The notes below the pieces were generated by a model. That model was not told the origin of the DNA and ran no database searches. It saw nothing but the letters and a program-made list of their open reading frames with translations. 64,000 nt of DNA from Camillea tinctor (lineage: Eukaryota; Ascomycota; Sordariomycetes; Xylariales; Xylariaceae), in NCBI GenBank assembly GCA_022578605.1, contig MU394058.1, positions 682,001 to 746,000 of the forward strand, given 5' to 3'. Shown here in pieces: positions 36,497-49,389 of this stretch; the first letter of the stretch is position 1; each line of letters starts with the position of its first letter. The position numbers and the translations under genes are program-made.

Positions 36497-37037
36497 TCAA
36501 TATTTAGTTAACCTTGTCCTCATGATCCATGTGGTGTGTGCAAGTTTTCGGCTTATGGCCTCCTTTATTGGAACCTTAATTATTACGTCTACCGCATAAA
36601 AGTCTGCGTCACCTTGGAGTAATGCTTTTGTGATTTTAAGGGGCACAAAGTAGGGTTCCGGAGCATGAACGTAGCATTGAATATATCCTGTAATACAGCC
36701 AAGGGCTTCGAGTAGAAAATGCACATCCGAAACAAAGAATACACGCAACTCATCCACCATCATGATCTGTCGGTCAGATGTCGTAGTAATTCCTGCTGAG
36801 AAAACCGATCTGATTTGCCCATTGTAGAAAGAGTGTCACCTCGATCTCCGGCATGATTACGAGCAGCTTCAAAATTTGTCTTAAGAGATTATGAGGTGTA
36901 CACGCAGAAGAACAGGCCAACGCGGTCTGAAGGCTCCTTTTCAGCTGTCCTAAGTGCGAGCCCGAGATTTTCATATCTTCTTGATTCACTTTGATCGGTT
37001 CTTGGTGACTAGACAGTGTGGTTATAGTTGACGGCAA
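36497..37037 (-). pseudogene. Two adjacent unrecognised reading frames
   Basis: Frames of 87 codons (from 37037) and 88 codons (to 36497) lie head to tail in one orientation with only a few bases between. The first contains a helical segment LLRQILKLLVIMPEIEVTLF followed by LQWANQIGF. I cannot assign a family. They may be remains of one gene, as the surroundings also hold broken frames. Confidence 0.25.
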
Positions 37038-37553
37038 ATAAGAGTGCTACACTATTACAACTGAGTGTTGAGTAGCCCCGTTGTACCATGAGACAAAATC
37101 CTTCTCACAATGACCGAGTGGTCATTGTGGCTTAATTCTGTATTATATAGTTACTCCCTAGCCAATCCCTGGCTGGGACGTAACATGCAGCAGCGGCGTG
37201 CTCGGGGGACATAATCTCAAATATAGGGTTAGAAATTAATATAGTTCACATCTTGACAATACATTATTAGAGGTTTTAGCGTACTTTTACTATGGTTTCT
37301 AAAGGGGGTTGTATTCTCAAATTATCAGCTGAAGGGTGGATGATCAAATACAATGAAAATTATATCCTACATGAATATTCTTGGGCTTTCTTCAATCATA
37401 GTTGACTATATCTTCGAATCTCGCAACTAGAGCGACATCATCCTGGTCTCCTAGGTCACATGACACATGTCACATCAAAATAAAGAATAAAACGGCATTT
37501 AGAGGAGCAGAAATTTTGGCGTGGTAGCTAGTCGACATCGTGGACCTATATGC

Positions 37554-37781
37554 TCAAGCAATAAACAGGGGAATCAGGTAGTGGGTGTAAATGCCTATTT
37601 TGATCGAGTATAGCATAGAAAACAAGTACCCAATGAGCAGTAAACCGGTTATTCCCATCAAAATGATATCATCTCTAGCTATCCGGCGGATAACTCGAAC
37701 ACCATGACCCAAACAAGTGGGCTTCAGTAAGGACATCTCTGCTTTGCCATAGTTCGCTCGTGAGTCATAGCTGGTTGACAA
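37554..37781 (-). other. Possible short membrane-protein remnant
   Basis: A 75-codon frame downstream of the zinc-ribbon gene, on the same strand, encodes a basic segment VRVIRRIARDD followed by one long hydrophobic helix and a short tail. It could be a small one-helix protein, a lost exon of its upstream neighbour, or chance. No splice join to the zinc-ribbon gene works. Confidence 0.2.
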
Positions 37782-37808
37782 CTTAAAGGAAGCAATAGAA
37801 GAACTATA

Positions 37809-38263
37809 TCAGATAAATGACAGCCGTGACAGCTTGTCAGCCAGTTCCCCGGCAATAACATTGTCCTGCCCATTTTCGTCCCGGCTTGGGCTGTAGAAAT
37901 CACATTCCCCGAGCCTGCAGACGTAGTGCACACGTCCTGGTACCGACTTGGATCTCCCAGTTATTTGACGTTTGCTTGAGTATCCACAATGACATTTCGG
38001 GTTCTCAGGGTCGTTGCCACGCCTATCGCAGAAGACTAGAAAGTTGTCACAAGGCAGGCACTTATAGCACGGTCGTCCTGCGTTCCCGTTCCGGTTGGAC
38101 CGTCGTGTGATGAAGTACTCGCTGGCCCGTTTACATTTCTTGCATATGGGTGGCTGTGTCGGGGGTGGTTCTAGAGGGATACCAATCGAATTAAACGGGT
38201 TCTGCTAGCCTACATCAGCAATAATACGTTATGCATAGATCTATGAGGATTAGTCACCGTCAT
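37809..38263 (-). CDS. Double GRF-like zinc-ribbon protein
   Basis: Reading leftwards, a 6-base first exon (ATG ACG, 38263-38258), an intron (38257-38202) and an exon 38201-37809 give 132 residues. The long exon carries two consecutive Cys4 modules. The first is ICKKC, then NGNAGRPCYKCLPCDNFLVF followed by CD; the second is NPKCHCG, then GRVHYVCRLGECDFY. Spacing and the N-x-GRP-YxC and HYxC patterns fit fungal GRF-type zinc ribbons, which in other proteins bind single-stranded DNA or RNA. The start is tentative: the frame is also open further upstream for about 60 codons without an ATG. The remaining C-terminus (about 30 residues) is acidic and helical. Its function is unknown. It is isolated in a desert of broken frames, so it may itself be a remnant of a larger protein. 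Confidence 0.55.
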
Positions 38264-41200
38264 GTCGTTAGGAAGCCCGGGGAAGGTCAGGCTCTGGGCA
38301 TGGACGGAAAGGCTCGGAACCCTTTTTGGAAACACAATTGAAAGATTCAAATATAGCTCTAATAAGCAAATCTTATAACGTAATGTTGGAGGCTCACGGT
38401 CTGACGAGGGACTATTCGAAGACCTAGAGAGAGTGTTTCAACTTTCGAGTCCATCTCGGTGGGAGGGGGCTTCTTTATCATTCAGTAAACCTACTACAGA
38501 TATCAGGTTGATCTGCAACAGCTAGTCAAACGCTCGAGGTTCTCTACACTTCTCACATCTTCCACATTGTTACCGCCTCGCTCTTAGCAGGCTGTACAAA
38601 CAGACTGACATGACTTCTTATCGGGTAGCTGCACCCTATCAAACCAAGACATCTCGATATCCCTTGGAAATACAGTATAGGACTGTCCTGGGTTAGGGAA
38701 GCAGTGAATAAACCGTTTGTATGTGCTTACAAACGCCATGATGCCAAAAACGGCTTGCTACATGTGTTCACTTTGATGAATCCATATTCCAGGCAGACAG
38801 GCTAACCTTTTGTCAGATCTTACCATTCAATTTCTTATCCGAGCCACGGCGAGGATCGTATCATTCGAAGCTCTTCGCTAATCCGATACTCTGACCTAAA
38901 CAGATCAAATGACGTTTCTCTTCACAATACTGGAGCATCTCGAGTCACACAAGAAAAGGGGTGAACAACAGAGTGAGGAAGATGGGAAGCAAGCGGGTCT
39001 TACTTGACGAATTATCATCGCGAAAGGTCTCCCGAAAGGGGGCTCGGGGTGTCCACGAGCTATTTACCCCTATTTTACAGCAGGCTTCCATCCCGTTGTG
39101 CTGTTTTATCTAAATTCTAAATCCCAAGCCCGTCACATTTGAGTAGATGATGTTCCGATGACGCCGTTTGCAACTTCAACATCGCAGAATATAGGCTTTC
39201 CAACCAACTCATCTTTCCAACGCCGTCGGATGCGGTAAAGGTTTGCTGAGACGTTTGATTTTAGTTTTGCTTCACGCTTGCTTATTTCAAATATGCTCTT
39301 GTTAGCTAATCATAATCCTTTGGCTTTGAAGTTATCTAGCCAATATGTCATAGAATTCGGTCGTTTTGTCGGGATTGGTTTCGAGAGAATTGTTTGAACC
39401 TATGTTATATGAGATACACATCCACGTACGTGAGTACTTCCTGTATCCATCATCCTCATGAGAAGTAAAATTCCATCTATGATATCTTGTACTATATCTA
39501 GCTTCTTGTCTTCCCATAACAGCTACCCACTTCCTAGCAATAATAACACCACAAACTCAATACAAGCCAGCCAGCTGCCTATCGGCATACAACCCCATTC
39601 ACACTGCTAACAAAGACCTAGGCTGGGGCCAATTTCTCTAACGGACTCGCCAAGCCATCTATAGTCCCGTGCTCGCGATGCGATTCGAACAAGGGAGGAT
39701 AGTCCTTCACGATCAAATCTCGCACAGCAAGGACCACCTGATTTCTTACCTAGCAATTATACGACCCATCAGCCGCCACAAACCTCTCAATTTGGCGGTC
39801 CTTGTCTTCATTAGATAAGTGACGGCGAGATAGTCCATCCATGTATACCAGACCCCCGTCGCATAGCACGCGGCTAGGTACAAGAACCCGCACATATAAC
39901 CGTCTCTCTTTTCCCTTTCATCCGATCTCCCCCTCCCCCTCCCTGCACCTAATAAAACACCAAAACAAGATATTTTATGGGGGGGGGGGGGGGGGAGCAA
40001 GCGGGCGGGCGGCGTTGGATCTAGAGACCGCAGTCCCTCGTGTGATGACGAGATTCAGGATCAGCATCGGGGGTCCGGGGCTCCACACGCACCACCCAAG
40101 TACCGGGGCAGGGAAAATAAGCATAAACTACCGGCAGTTACGCTACTCTGATTCGGTACTTGGGATTCTCTTAGTCATGGCGAGATGGAGAGCTATATAT
40201 GTGTGGTGTATAAGACGGGGTTGGGTTAGGCTGTAGTGGGGTGACTGACCCTAGGCTTCAAGATGTGATGAGAGGTGAGGAAGGAAGACGGAGCTTGGAT
40301 TGCGTGTTTTATGTGCTCTCCTGCTGTGTTGATGTATCTACTCTTATGTAGAGAGGGGGTATAAAAATGGACACAGAAAGTTGATACTTGTCGCAGTACT
40401 TGATGATCCCATAGAAACACGAGACACACATATCAATTCGCTTTGGTTTCTTCTCCTCAACCTCCTCCACTATCCCTTCGACCTACAGATACCTTCACTA
40501 GGCAATCCTGCAGATACTGCATATGCATCCAGATATACATACTTAAATACCTACATTCCCTCACACCTTACACTCCACCCTACTAAAACTCCGTAGGAAC
40601 AAACAAAGCCTAGTCACTTAGCATTTAAGCCTAGTGAGCCCGGGGAAACCCACACACGCCACCGCGTAAGCCCCCGCTATATGTGCCTGAGCGCAGCGGG
40701 CCGGGGAGGCCGGGAGTCAGCTACGGACCGGGGGAGGAGAAGAGAGGAAGGATGGGCGGATTGGGGTGGAAGTAGATGAGCTATTAGTATATAGATACAT
40801 GTGTATAGGGTTGCTGCGAGGGTCCTTTGCGCAAGGTGCGAAGAGAATATTAGATGGGAGGGGTGAGGGGTGAAGTACGTATGTATGTGCGTGTTCACTT
40901 CATACTAGTAGTCTCTATATGGACGGAAGATAGAAAAGAAAGGCCGGGGTTAAGGTTATTAGACATATCTTCGAATCTTATTCAAGTTCTCAAGATTGCT
41001 TAGTGAAGGGCGCGGTGTAGGTAGGTATCTACCTACGACTATACACATCTCCTAGCTAATATCTAGCTAGTCACGTAGAGCAAAGCCAATTAATCAGTAG
41101 CCTAGATGCACTAGGTACCACAAGTCATATTCGAATACCACAACAAGACTCATCAAATGCTCGTGTTCGTATATGTCTATCTTCGTATATCTATACTCCG

Positions 41201-41461
41201 TACGTCGTTACCATGTCATAAGCTGCGTAAGAAATCATAGTCCCAACAAGCAAGTCCATGTATATCCAAAGACCAGGCCCCCTTTTTGTGTACCTCAAAA
41301 TCGTAGTCTAAAAATCCCCTATGTGCTCTATAGACTTCCTTTTGTATATACCGCTCATCACTAAATATTCATATTTTATAAACATGATACATGATTCATG
41401 AAACATAACCGCTGGTTATGTACAACAGACCCAGGGAAGACGTCGGGTTACAACCAAAAAT
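38264..41461. other. Gene-poor region with homopolymer tracts
   Basis: No supportable coding region. Contains a 17-G run (39979-39995), C-rich tracts at 39928-39945, and CTACCT/AGGTAG-type motifs near 41010-41030. Short frames here show no domain. Confidence 0.5.
39979..39995 (+). repeat. Poly-G run of 17
   Basis: Seventeen uninterrupted G residues, the longest G homopolymer in the window. Length is likely to vary between isolates and may be inexact in an assembly. Confidence 0.8.
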
Positions 41462-42457
41462 CTAGGTCTTCTTGCGGCTCTTGCGAACCGTCTTCTTCCA
41501 CCCGTCGATAGTGTCCTGCATCAAGCTGCTGGTATCACTGGCAGCCTTGTGGCTCCGCTCCCTGACGTGGTGCTTGTCGGCCTCATCGTGGATATCCTTC
41601 ACGACATCCCGGCCGACACTCGTACCGTGAATCCAGTCCAGCAAGCCCCAGGCACTGAAGTTGCCCTTTCCACCGCAAGCGTAGTGCGTAGCAGTCCGTC
41701 GGGCGATGCCACCCATCATGATGCCGGGCACGACAGTGTAGCCGGACATGGAGAACATCTCCTCGATAGTGGTTAGGATGGTGAAGAGGAAGTAGGTAAG
41801 CAGATGGGGGCGGATGGCCAGGGAGGGAAGATAGACCGGGACGAGATGGTTCAGCATCAATGGGATGGGGTGGTCGGCATACAGCATCAGTGCATAGGGT
41901 GCTCCACCGCGGCGCGAGTGCATGTAGCGACTATGGAGTTTCGCGATAAAGCCACGGGAGTGCAGGATGTGGCGGTGGATGTAGTAGGTGAGAAGCTCGC
42001 GCGTCGTGTACAGCATGACGATGTGCTTGATGATCTGCCAGGGGAGGGGCAGGGCGGTGCTCGTCTTGAAGAGCGGGCGGTGCAGCAGGGTTGTGGCGCC
42101 AACAGAGATGCCGGCTTGCAGGGTAGTGAAGAGCACGAGGTTCACGATGACCAAGGCGATCTGCTTGGACAATGCGGCCAGGTTCCGGCGCGGCAGAGAG
42201 GCGGCGCCGTAGATCTTGATATTCTCCGCTAAGCTCGGAACCAGGGTGTCGAGTAAGAGGAAGAAGAGCGATGGGGCCAGCCAGAAGACTAAGCGCACGG
42301 CCAAGGTGCCGATGAGCTCGATCTTCAGCGGCGAGTGGGACAGGACGAGAGTGGTCCAGGTCATGTAGAAGAAGAGCAGGTTAAGGGACGTCGACCATGA
42401 GGTTAACATGGGTGCCGCGAAGTAGGACACGATGGGCAGAGATAGTAAGACGTCCAT
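41462..42457 (-). CDS. Fatty acid hydroxylase/sterol desaturase family membrane protein
   Basis: Intronless, 331 residues. Several hydrophobic segments (about 8-40, 50-75, 95-125, 140-165, 205-235) alternate with histidine-bearing loops. The first box is HRHILH at 161-166, followed by LHSRYMHSRR at 174-183. A late segment THYACGGKGNFSAWGLLDWIHGTSVG (257-282, with conserved GNF and D-x3-GTS) is characteristic of the fatty acid hydroxylase superfamily (ERG3/ERG25 relatives), which use a di-iron centre in the ER membrane. The second and third boxes have fewer histidines than the classic HxxHH pattern; I recall similar forms in other fungal paralogues, so this may be a subfamily trait. The C-terminal 50 residues are charged and Lys-rich, ending KSRKKT. 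Substrate unknown. Confidence 0.85.
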   Translation of the reverse strand: MDVLLSLPIVSYFAAPMLTSWSTSLNLLFFYMTWTTLVLSHSPLKIELIGTLAVRLVFWLAPSLFFLLLDTLVPSLAENIKIYGAASLPRRNLAALSKQIALVIVNLVLFTTLQAGISVGATTLLHRPLFKTSTALPLPWQIIKHIVMLYTTRELLTYYIHRHILHSRGFIAKLHSRYMHSRRGGAPYALMLYADHPIPLMLNHLVPVYLPSLAIRPHLLTYFLFTILTTIEEMFSMSGYTVVPGIMMGGIARRTATHYACGGKGNFSAWGLLDWIHGTSVGRDVVKDIHDEADKHHVRERSHKAASDTSSLMQDTIDGWKKTVRKSRKKT

Positions 42458-45400
42458 TTTGATCGATGTGCCAGTTTCTTTTCGTCATGTAGAAAAGGGG
42501 GTTGAGACACACGATATTTTTGTTTTGGTTCTGATTCAGCCTTAGGATACAGGAAGATGTGTAGGTATTGAGACTCTCATTAAGCAGCAGCTTGGGCAGC
42601 AATATATACTAGGCATAAAAATACCGGAATTTTCATGAAGGATAAACCAGAAAAACGAAGAGCAATGTAAGATAAAACTTAGGTTTTGTGCATGAAGAGG
42701 AAAAAGAGGTAGATGTTAAGAGTCGATATGGTTGATGGTTGATGAGAGCGGTCAACATCGACCAGGTTCACTCTTTGGTGTTGTTTATTAAGAAGAGGTG
42801 ACTAAACTAGCCCGATAGTAGAATTCTCGCTATAAGGGTTTTTTTTTTACGCGACTGTGGGGTCTTTTCCCCTTGAGCTTGCAGGTGCTTGCTCTGTCCT
42901 AGAAAAAAAAAGTAATGACGTATTTCAGCTGGGATTTATTGGTTATTCCCGTTAGGAAGGAAAAGACTACCTAGGCTCCTTTACACTAACAAATGGCTTG
43001 CGGGGCATCGGTTTTACGGATTTACTTGTAAGCTTGCTTACTTAAGGGAACTATACATATGGATACCGTGCTACACCAGACTTATCATTGAGTGGGTTAG
43101 GTTAATCCCTGTTACTGTTATCATTTAATGCCATGTAATATCACTCGATTGATTTGATTCATTAGAAAGTTCATAACCTACGTAGGTACGTACAAAGGTT
43201 CAATGTTTGACGCAACTGTGCTGCGTATAGAGTATCTCGACATGTGCAGAGTATCACAGTGGCATTGCAATCACTGATACCACTGAACACAATCGCCAAA
43301 GAGAGAACATCTCAGCTCACTTGGGCTTGCCAGCTGTAGTAGATTCCAAGTCCCTGTGCCTCGTATAACTGGTTCGATACGACGTTATCATCTTCCGCCA
43401 TGTGTGACGACGTAACGTCAACCCGACCGCAACGAAAACACTGCAACATACACTGGCCACATACAGACACCACCGCGATGCTCGAGGGGGCTAGGCCTAC
43501 CATTATATACTGATTGGTATGGTGATCCGTTGCTGGTGGTGATGGTGGTTATAGGTGAAGGATTCCATTATCAGAAAGTGTGTGATCGAGGATGAGCACG
43601 CGTGGAGGGAAGGACATGCCTGATGGTAATATAAGGGGCAATTAAGGAACACCCCGTACGCCCTCGCAGAAGAGTGCTGCCCAATAGGCAACTTACCGCA
43701 TGCAGAACCTCTGGGTTCCTTATTAATATTCTGAAACCAGCTTCCTTTTCGTGGCGATCTCATCCACCTGTCTCTTGACTTACACACACACAAAATCAAT
43801 TCACTCTGCATCTTACCGAGATGTACACCTGTGATGCAGTGTAACTGGACTGGTTGCGGCTCTATTCGAGTTGGGAAACTAGGTACATGCAGGTATCACC
43901 CCAGCCGAATATAAACACCATTAACCTAGTTGTCAATTGCCATGGAGAGCAATAATATCCGATCTATGACAGATCACAACCTGAAATCACGGTGACGAAT
44001 TACTGACATGGCCGGTTCATTGAAGGAGGATGCGATGTAGCACGTCAAGCTCTCTGGCTAGGTAATTTAGGTGATTCAGTTCAGACGTAGCAGATTCGAT
44101 GCACCCGCTAAATATAGGAAGTATAGACGAGGTATTACATTACGAGTACCTGAGGTAAAGCTGAGTGGTACCATTGTAAAGTAAAGAAGAACTAAGGCAT
44201 TTAGTTTCCCATCGAAAACATCCCGTGAAGTTACCTAACCTCTGGGTCGGATATGTAGGTGGGCACAGGCCACTATACTAGAGCTCGTTAGTGCAGTTAG
44301 TCTACATTAGCTCATGTTAAAATACCAAACTACATCGATCTCTAATATACCTATTGGGCAGATGTATGAAATTAGGGCAGGTCCAGAAACATCTTCATGC
44401 ACCAGCCGTTGTTTATAATATTATACCATTCGGAGATCAGCAAGAGGAGTCTTGCGCCAAAGAGTAAAAAATAAAAATAAAAAAGTGGATGGGGAGAAAA
44501 GAAAGAGTGTGTGAGGAAAAAGAAGAAAAAAAGAAACATACTTACTACCTATAGACATGCCTCGTGGAACCGAGGGGTATTGAAGGGAGAGTAGATTTAT
44601 GCTCCAAATCCCAATGTTACACTACTTACTTTATCACAAACCTAGTACAAAGTAGGACACTGACATAGGTATATATGTATCTTTATCTTGCGCTGCACTA
44701 TAGCTAAGGTATATAGCTATGCAGGTACAATGTTGAACGATCTCCACCAGAACCCGACCTAACCCGGGGCCGAGGGACAGGGGAGGGTCGTAATTTACGC
44801 TAGCAGGTTCAACGTAGTAAATACAGAAATTCTGAACTTACACGCCAATCCCCTTTCCATCCGGCCTTATTTGGTTCAATGTTGTTTCCCTCAAATCTTC
44901 TTTTCTCTTTGAAATAAATGTCGCAGACTATGTCTATTGTTTTCTTTCCCGCACTACCATGAAATGGCAAATGTTTCATACTAGGTGTAGAAGATTGTCG
45001 GCATAGGAGAAGAGAACTGAGTAAAGTCTTTTTTGTTCATCTCCACTCACACAAACACTTTCATTCATCACTATTTTACTTGATTTTAACTCCTTTTCTT
45101 TTTTTATCCAAGTTTCCCCTCTCCTCCCCCCTTGCCCCCTACTTACGCTTCTCACATACCTGAGGCGAGCTGGGTATACCTAGGTCTTGTTTCCATTACT
45201 TTATACTCCTGCACTATATGTAGTGTATAAGAAGTATAAGAACGGTCGACATATCCACCATCTTCTTCCATTCAGTAGCCGACATGCATATTTTGAAACG
45301 AACGACAAAACTCGCCTTACTTTAGTTACTGGGAGTTTCTATGGACATGCTGGGGTAGGGTATGCAGCTCTCCTATTTTCTTGTCCTTCTGATCAATTGG

Positions 45401-46703
45401 TAAGTCGAGATATTTTTTTTCTTAGTCCAATAGGCAACCCAACCTAGTCCCTTTTTCCTACATGAACACTTGCATATAGTGTTAGGCGGTCAGGGGTGTC
45501 ACGCATCATGGCATGCATCTCAGCGTATCTAGTATGTAGCTGCGAGTCACTAGGGAACCCGACAGGCGCAAATCGTCGCATTGGCTACGGATCAGATCCT
45601 ATTTGGGTCGGTCATTCTGGAAACTAGGGTGTAACTAGTTTTGGGTCGTGGCTACATAACCTATCATCTATACGTATCTAGGTATGCATGCATGCATACT
45701 TATATATGTATATCCTACATAGGAAACTGAGCAAAGCCTGTCGATCTGTATTGTGTTAGGATAGAAGATCTTATTGATTCCAGAGAGAGATAAAGAGAAT
45801 CAGTGTACAGTACTACATAGCTTATGTCTACTAGGTTAGGTATTAGGTTTCAGGTACCTACATTCATGTACTACTTCTTTCTTTCTTTCCCTTTTGGATT
45901 TTTAACTTTTTGGGCTAACGGCCGGGGCTTTTGGTAATGAATGTTTCTAACCTAATTTGATGAGTATAGGTAGATCGGGTGTAGGTACTACCTAGTACTC
46001 CAACACACAGACAGAGGACGATAACCGTTCACAAACCCATACTACAACCCGTACCACCCACTACCGTTACCCCTAAAACACAACTCCCGATCTTCGTCAC
46101 CTTTTAATACCTACAACTACAACTACAACTACATAATACTTTACACAACCGTTTATCAATAATTCTAATAATTAACCTTACGCACTTACTGGACTAATCA
46201 TAAACCCTTTTCCCCTACACTACTACTCTACACCAATACCACCATCATCACCACCACCATACCTTTTCTTTTTTTCTTTTTTTTTCTCCCCCTATTTACT
46301 CAACTCAACCTAACTTTCAGCGCAAAACATAAACCCCGGGATAACAGAAACAAGGTCTTATCCTTCCCTGTTACTGCATGTCTCTCTTCCTCTTCCCTGA
46401 CCCAAAAAGTGACACACTTCTACTACTACATACTACTTAATACTACTTGCATATTTGACAATCCCTCCAACCTCTCAACCCCCCCCTCCCATCACACATT
46501 CTCCACCAGCGCACATCTTACGCGAGGTCTTACATGCGAGTCAGATCGACAGCTACTACACTACTGCGACCGGCCCCAATAGAAGCCCTCTGTTCTGCCT
46601 TCGCACGCGCCTCGCTGCAAGGAACCAGAGACGGAACCAGAGACGCCCAGCACCAAGCACTGAATTAGCCAGAAACATTACATTACATTGCATTGCATTG
46701 CCA
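42458..46703. other. Four-kilobase intergenic region
   Basis: No gene supported. Contains AT-rich tracts, A-rich runs near 44465-44540, ACTACA repeats near 46110-46130, CACCAT repeats near 46240-46260, and a CATTACATTG/CATTG repeat (46677-46700) immediately before the start codon of the next gene. The right end is its promoter and leader. Confidence 0.5.
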
Positions 46704-49389
46704 ATGGATTATGCTGCCTCCTCCAGGAGTGTACCCGCCTCCGCCTCCGCCTCCGCACCCCCTATCCCTCGTCAATCCCGTCAGTCTTCTCGCCGGAAGG
46801 GTATAGATCCCTCCATGCACCTAAATCTAAGAGACGGAGACAAAGATCGAGTTCCCATTCCGCCCGCTTCTCCCGAAGTAATATCCTCTCTGATTACCAG
46901 TCTGTCCGTCATCTCGAAACCTGCCAACAAGCACTTCGAGGGTAACCCCAGCCTGTCCATTCCCAGCTCGCCCGGCGACGGTAGCTTTGGGGTCGAGTAC
47001 GGCGCTTATATGCGTGGTCTCGCCAAACTGCAGGAAGAGGTAGACATCGATGAGTTGGCCGCCAGCCCTCCGACCATTCGTACCGCGAAACCGCCCTCCG
47101 GCTTTTCGCCCCTGACCGCACCCAAATCGCCGCGTCGCGAGACTGGTGGAGGTCTCAAGTCCCTTCTGCGAAGCTCGTCGCGGCCGTCGTCTAAAGGTTC
47201 CGTTTCGTCGCATGATGATACCCATAGTATCGGTAACCTATCAATTGAACGAGGATTGCCGCCCACTCCCGATTTACACAGACAACGATCACACGACAGC
47301 TGGGGGAAGAAGCTTGGGAGGGGCCAGAAAGGTTTGATGTACATGAGTTCGAAGGAACGGTTGCGCACGAGCGAATCCGAGAAGAGACGATCAGGAGGTG
47401 CTGTCGGTACCATGTCCAACAACATGAGTGCCTCGTCAAAGCTCGAGCCGACCAGTCCCTTTCTTGCCGAGACCCCCATCAATGAAGAACCCGCCGATTC
47501 GCCATACGTAGAGAAAGGATCGGATCGCAGTCCTTCCCTCGAATTAGGCAATGTTCAACGATCAATTCCTGCTAGAGACTCCTCGCTTAGGAAGACGGGG
47601 AGCAATGCGAAAAGATCTTCACACCGATCATCACGATCCAAGAGAGAAAGCGACGGGGTTTTTAACGATAGTATTCCAGAAGACGGCGAACAAAGCCAAC
47701 CTCGCGACGATTTCACCTCTAAGCAACGACACTCGAGCCGTCATAGCGCCGACCCAGACACGAGAAGGCGAAAGGATGAGTACTTGACTGCCGATATGCC
47801 CAATCCCTCGAGAGCGAGCGCGCATTCCCTCAGGAAGTCCAGGGAACATAGTTATACCAGCGAGAGGTCGTCTGGCATCTCACTAGATACCTCCGTGATC
47901 GATGACGGCGCACCATCCCCATCGGTCTACCAAAACAGGCGCCGCGGTTCCCAGAGCGCCGACCGTAGAAGGTCCGGTCGCAGTACACCAGACATGGGCG
48001 ACACGATAAGGATGAGGCGCAGTAGTTCAAGATTGAACCGTCTCTCTACCGGGACTAAGAATTCCGAACCTGATCGCAAGAAGGACTCCGTAACCCCGGA
48101 ACCTGCGGTGGGCTATGAACGCCCCCAAAGCGCAGATTCCATTGATGGTGCTGTCGAGTCTTACCTATGCTCTCCGAGACTGTCGCAAAAAATCCGGCAT
48201 CCTCAGACAGGCCGGGTAATATCGTTTTCGGAAGTTGGCGATGCAGATGGCTCGGCTGTGTTCTGCTGTGTAGGGATGGGATTGACCCGATACATCACGG
48301 CATTCTACGACGAGCTTGCATTGACTCTGAAGCTTCGGCTCATCACCCCTGACCGCCCAGGCGTAGGCGATAGTGAGGCGTATGCTGACGGGACTACTAC
48401 CCCTCTCAGTTGGCCGGGTATGTCGAAATTCTCCAGACAATATTTCTTGTTCAACATACTAATGGTTTCTAGATGATGTCTACGCTATTTGCCAAGCGCT
48501 GAAAATCACCAAGTTTTCGATACTTGCGCACTCCGCCGGTGCCATATATGCCCTTGCCACTGCGCTTCGCATGCCACAGCATATCCGAGGTCGCATCCAC
48601 CTTCTAGCCCCATGGATTCCTCCATCGCAGATGAACGTCTTCGGAACATCACAGGCCATGCCTCCTACCAACGCGATCCCCACTTCTCAACGTATCCTGC
48701 GAGCTCTGCCTACCCCGTTCCTTAAAGCTGCTAACAGTTCTTTTATGACGGCCACGAGCAGCTCGATCACTAGTTCGCTTCCCAAGAACAGCCCACGTCG
48801 TGGGAAGAAAAAGCAATCAGGAAACAACGCTAACAAGCGTGATATCACGCCCAGCTTAGAGAAGGAGAACATTTCTCTAGAAAAGGGAGAGTTTACATCC
48901 GCCCCCGAGGCCACGGAGACGATGGATCATATACGCCCAGCCGGCAACGAGTTCAACACGCACAATTCTATCCTTGCCGCCGCCGCCGATGCACTGGCAG
49001 ACAAAGAGCGGCAGGTTACCTACGACACACGCCTCACGCATGCTATCTGGGATCTAGCCACCACCGGAGCTAATCCGGCCGTCGACCTCCTGGTATGTCT
49101 AGAGCGGCGGCACACAATCGGCTTCCGCTACGTGGACATTACACGTCCAGTCGTCATCCACCACGGCAGTCGAGACACGCGCGTTCCCGTTGACAACGTG
49201 AGATGGCTGGGCAAGACCATGCGTCGGTGCGAAGTGCGCGTGCTCGAGGGCGAGGGTCACGGTCTCATGGCTAGCGCAGCAGTCATGGGCTCTGTGCTGA
49301 TGGAGATCAGCAAGGAGTGGGAGGACTGGACCAGACTTACCAACATGGGCAGAGAGAGGGGACGCAGTATACGAGCAACGGCACGATAA
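46704..49389 (+). CDS. Alpha/beta hydrolase with long disordered N-terminus
   Basis: Two exons (46704-48417, 48473-49389) separated by a 55-base intron with an ACTAAT branch site give 876 residues. Residues 1-500 are Ser/Arg/Pro-rich and low-complexity, with short conserved islands (for example GSFGVEYGAYMRGLAKLQEE). The hydrolase fold starts near 515: GRVISFSEVGDADGSAVFCC is the first strand and PDRPGVGDSEAYADG the oxyanion-hole region. The elbow AHSAGA places the nucleophile at Ser592. A second disordered insert interrupts the cap region (about 650-720), then HHGSRDTRVP gives Asp806 and GEGHGLM gives His834, so the triad looks intact. No signal peptide or membrane helix is seen. Substrate and role are unknown; many Ser/Arg sites suggest phosphorylation. 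The start is the first in-frame ATG after an untranslated leader. Confidence 0.88.

Noticed and set aside
39641..39715. GATTCGAAC string resembling a tRNA T-arm on the minus strand
   Set aside because: The flanking bases do not form T-stem, acceptor or anticodon stems.
43503..43811. 102-codon minus-strand frame
   Set aside because: No domain, His-repeat from a CAT/GGT microsatellite, no splice context.
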